A DNA stretch of 64,000 nt, from positions 274,615 through 338,614 of the forward strand of contig NZ_JAKNTA010000004.1 of NCBI RefSeq assembly GCF_022288725.1, written 5' to 3'. The notes under the pieces were generated by a model. The model searched no databases, was not told the DNA's origin, and was given only the letters and a program-made list of their open reading frames with translations. Position numbers and translations under genes: made by a program. Below are positions 62,368 through 64,000 of the stretch, one piece after another. This stretch comes from Kitasatospora sp. A2-31. Lineage in GTDB: Bacteria; Actinomycetota; Actinomycetes; Streptomycetales; Streptomycetaceae. Positions within the stretch are counted from its first letter, which is position 1; each line of letters begins with the position of its first letter.

Positions 62368-63524
62368 TGCTGCCCGCCCGTCCGTTCGTTCTGGTTCTGG
62401 TGGTGCTGCCGCAGGCCCGCGGGGTAGTGCTCCCGCAGGAAGTCCCCGACCTGCCGCGCGGTCTGTTCGACGGGCGGGGTGCCCGCGGTCACCGCCCGGT
62501 GCCAGGCCACGACCGCGGCGGCCGAGCCGTCGAGGTCGTGGTGGTGCTGCCAGCCGAGGGCGGTGGCGGCCCTGCGGCCGTCCAGCCGCAGCAGCTCGTC
62601 CTCGGTGAACCGCGCCGCGGCGCCGTCCGGGGACACCTCGACCGCGGCCCCGCCGGCCGCGCTCCAGGCCGCGGTGAGGGCGTGCGCGAGGTCGAGCACG
62701 GTCGCGCCGTCCCCGGGAGGGGCGAAGTTGAAGACCTCCCCGCCGGCGACCGATCCGTCGGCCAGCCGGTCCGCCAGCAGCAGCAGGCCGTGTACGACGT
62801 CCAGCACGTGCTGCCAGGGCCGCACCGCGTTCGGGCGCCGCAGCCGGACCGGCCGGCCGGCGTCCAGGGCCGAGAGCAGGTCGGGCACCAGGCGGTTGGC
62901 CGCGCGATCGCCGCCGCCGATGATGTTCCCGAACCGCACCGAGGCGCCCCGGGTGGGGGCGTCCTGGTCGCGCAGCAGCGTCGCGTACGCCTCGAAGACC
63001 AGCTCGGCGGCGGCCTTGGAGACGCTGTACGGGCAGCCGCCGCCCAGCTCGTCGATCTCCCGGTACGGCCAGGCCCACTCCCGGTTGCGGTAGCACTTGT
63101 CGGAGGTGACGTGCACCAGCACCCCGGGGCGGCAGAGCCGGACGGCCTCCAGCACGTTGAGCGAGCCGGCGATGTTGGTGCCGAGCGTGCCGTGCGGGTC
63201 GGCCAGACCGACGCTGACCAGCGGCTGGGCGGCCAGGTGGAACACCGCGTCGAAGGGCTGCGCGGCCATGGTCCGGTGGACGGCGGCGAAGTCCCGGACG
63301 TCGCCGGTGACGATCCGCGCGCCCAGGCCGGCCAGGCCGGCGCTGCGGTCCCGGGTCTGCTCGTCGGTGTCCGCCGCGAATCCGGTCACCTCGGCGCCGA
63401 GCCGGAGCAGCGCAGTGGTCAGCCAGGAGCCGACGAAGCCGCTGTGACCGGTCACCAGGACCTTGCGGCCGATCCAACCGCCCTGCTCGGAGCCGGGGTT
63501 CAGACCCGGACGGGGGTCGGCCAT
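62364..63524 (-). CDS. rfbG: CDP-glucose 4,6-dehydratase
   Basis: This 386-residue extended SDR has VTGHSGFVGSWL (about 25-36), HLAAQPLVSVG, HVTSDKCYRNREW, YSVSKAAAEL (YxxxK) and RPWQHVLDVVHGLL. The SDKCY and RPWQHVL strings are typical of RfbG. It makes CDP-4-keto-6-deoxyglucose. ATG 63524 follows AGGAGGG and lies 25 bases inside the end of rfbF. Further deoxysugar genes probably lie to the right, outside the window. Confidence 0.92.
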   Translation of the reverse strand: MADPRPGLNPGSEQGGWIGRKVLVTGHSGFVGSWLTTALLRLGAEVTGFAADTDEQTRDRSAGLAGLGARIVTGDVRDFAAVHRTMAAQPFDAVFHLAAQPLVSVGLADPHGTLGTNIAGSLNVLEAVRLCRPGVLVHVTSDKCYRNREWAWPYREIDELGGGCPYSVSKAAAELVFEAYATLLRDQDAPTRGASVRFGNIIGGGDRAANRLVPDLLSALDAGRPVRLRRPNAVRPWQHVLDVVHGLLLLADRLADGSVAGGEVFNFAPPGDGATVLDLAHALTAAWSAAGGAAVEVSPDGAAARFTEDELLRLDGRRAATALGWQHHHDLDGSAAAVVAWHRAVTAGTPPVEQTARQVGDFLREHYPAGLRQHHQNQNERTGGQQ

Positions 63525-64000
63525 GGGAAGCCCTCCTGTGCCGCCAGCGCCTCGGCGTCGACGAAGTCCTTGTAGGTGTCGAACGGCAGCCACCGCCCGT
63601 CGTGCACCACCGCGTCCACCTCGCCGCGCGCGGCGAGGGCCGGCAACACGTCCTCCTCCAGCCCCAGTTCGGGCGAGAGCGCGGCCAGCAGGCGGGGCGA
63701 GCAGGCGAAGTACCCGGCCGAGATCAGCGCCGGCTGGAGCGGCTTCTCGACGAAGGCGGTGACCTCCATGCCCGGCCCGACGACCAGCTCGCCGTACCGG
63801 GACCGGACCCGGGTGGCGGTCATCGTGACGGTGGCGCCGGACTCCTCCCGGCGCTCGGCGAGCCGGCCCAGGTCGAAGTCGGAGAGCACGTCCCCGTAGC
63901 CGAGCAGGAACGGCCCGGGGCGCAGGTGCCCGGCGGCGTCCAGCAGCCGGACGCACTTCTCCGCGTAGGGGCCGCTGTCCACCAGGGTGACCCGGATCCC
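63500..64000 (-). CDS. rfbF: Glucose-1-phosphate cytidylyltransferase, C-terminal part
   Basis: The frame enters from the right edge and ends at TGA 63500-63502, giving 166 residues of the C-terminal part. It has FLLGYGDVLSDFDL, VTMTATRVRSRYGEL, VTAFVEKP, SAGYFACSPRLL and the ending WLPFDTYKDFVDAEALA. RfbF proteins are about 257 residues, so about 90 residues and the start lie outside the window. It makes CDP-glucose from glucose 1-phosphate and CTP for RfbG. Confidence 0.92.
   Translation of the reverse strand, partial: GIRVTLVDSGPYAEKCVRLLDAAGHLRPGPFLLGYGDVLSDFDLGRLAERREESGATVTMTATRVRSRYGELVVGPGMEVTAFVEKPLQPALISAGYFACSPRLLAALSPELGLEEDVLPALAARGEVDAVVHDGRWLPFDTYKDFVDAEALAAQEGFPWPTPVRV

Overview
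The window is high-GC actinobacterial DNA of the Streptomyces/Kitasatospora type. This rests on the pervasive GC-rich codon use, GTG/TTG starts with GGAGG-like ribosome sites, rare TTA codons (seen in three genes), a DasR-type operator near a GH19 chitinase, an SCO4226-like 82-residue protein, and SpoIIE-family phosphatases with GAF and HATPase domains. Coordinates are exact where start and stop codons were read. Functions are inferred from motifs and remembered families; no database search was run.

Layout. 1-3.8 kb is a decayed accessory stretch: the end of an unknown gene, a DUF1275 membrane protein, a pseudogene with an internal deletion, a GNAT gene, a GNAT remnant and an Rv1733c-like membrane protein. 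4.3-7.8 kb is a PadR-ABC-FtsX operon with a putative PadR operator. 7.8-32.8 kb is mostly housekeeping and stress genes: NUDIX, an unusual zinc-ribbon SDR, GuaB1, DUF5995, DUF3224, two SpoIIE phosphatases, an RluA pseudouridine synthase, an SDR/QueA-like pair, a thiolase, a serine hydrolase, a GH19 chitinase, HIT, a PNPOx-fold protein, ABM and DUF4242 proteins, a large STAND-type ATPase, a cupin and an NTF2-like protein. 32.9-36.5 kb is the riboflavin operon: FMN riboswitch, ribE, ribM, ribBA, ribH. hisE-hisG follow, then a PH-domain protein, a CNNM/CorC pair, an epimerase, a TPR-CbxX/EccA-like ATPase, a P-loop kinase and an acyl-CoA dehydrogenase.

47.2-64.0 kb (continuing past the right edge) looks like a biosynthetic gene cluster that I do not recognise. 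On the minus strand are three tiny paralogous peptides (30, 30 and 45 aa) too short for normal gene calling. Divergent from them is a plus-strand run: SAM methyltransferase, two ABC exporters, a transglutaminase-fold protein, an ACP-KS-ACP polyketide synthase without its own AT, and a second transglutaminase-fold paralog. Across a perfect 17-bp-stem terminator, a convergent minus-strand operon with every junction overlapping encodes (in transcription order) CDP-glucose-forming RfbF, CDP-glucose 4,6-dehydratase RfbG, a GT4 glycosyltransferase, a CobT homolog, a HAD phosphatase, an acyl-AMP ligase and a chorismate-lyase-like protein.

A reasonable working model, which is inference, is as follows. 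Chorismate gives a hydroxybenzoate that is adenylated and loaded on a carrier. A CobT-like enzyme with a Met in place of the usual catalytic Glu, together with the HAD phosphatase, may attach a ribose-type unit. A CDP-deoxysugar is added by the glycosyltransferase. The KS extends an acyl chain, and the transglutaminase-fold pair may join that chain to the ribosomal peptides or process them. The combination of short peptides, a KS, two transglutaminase-fold enzymes and an active-site-altered CobT is the most novel content of the window.
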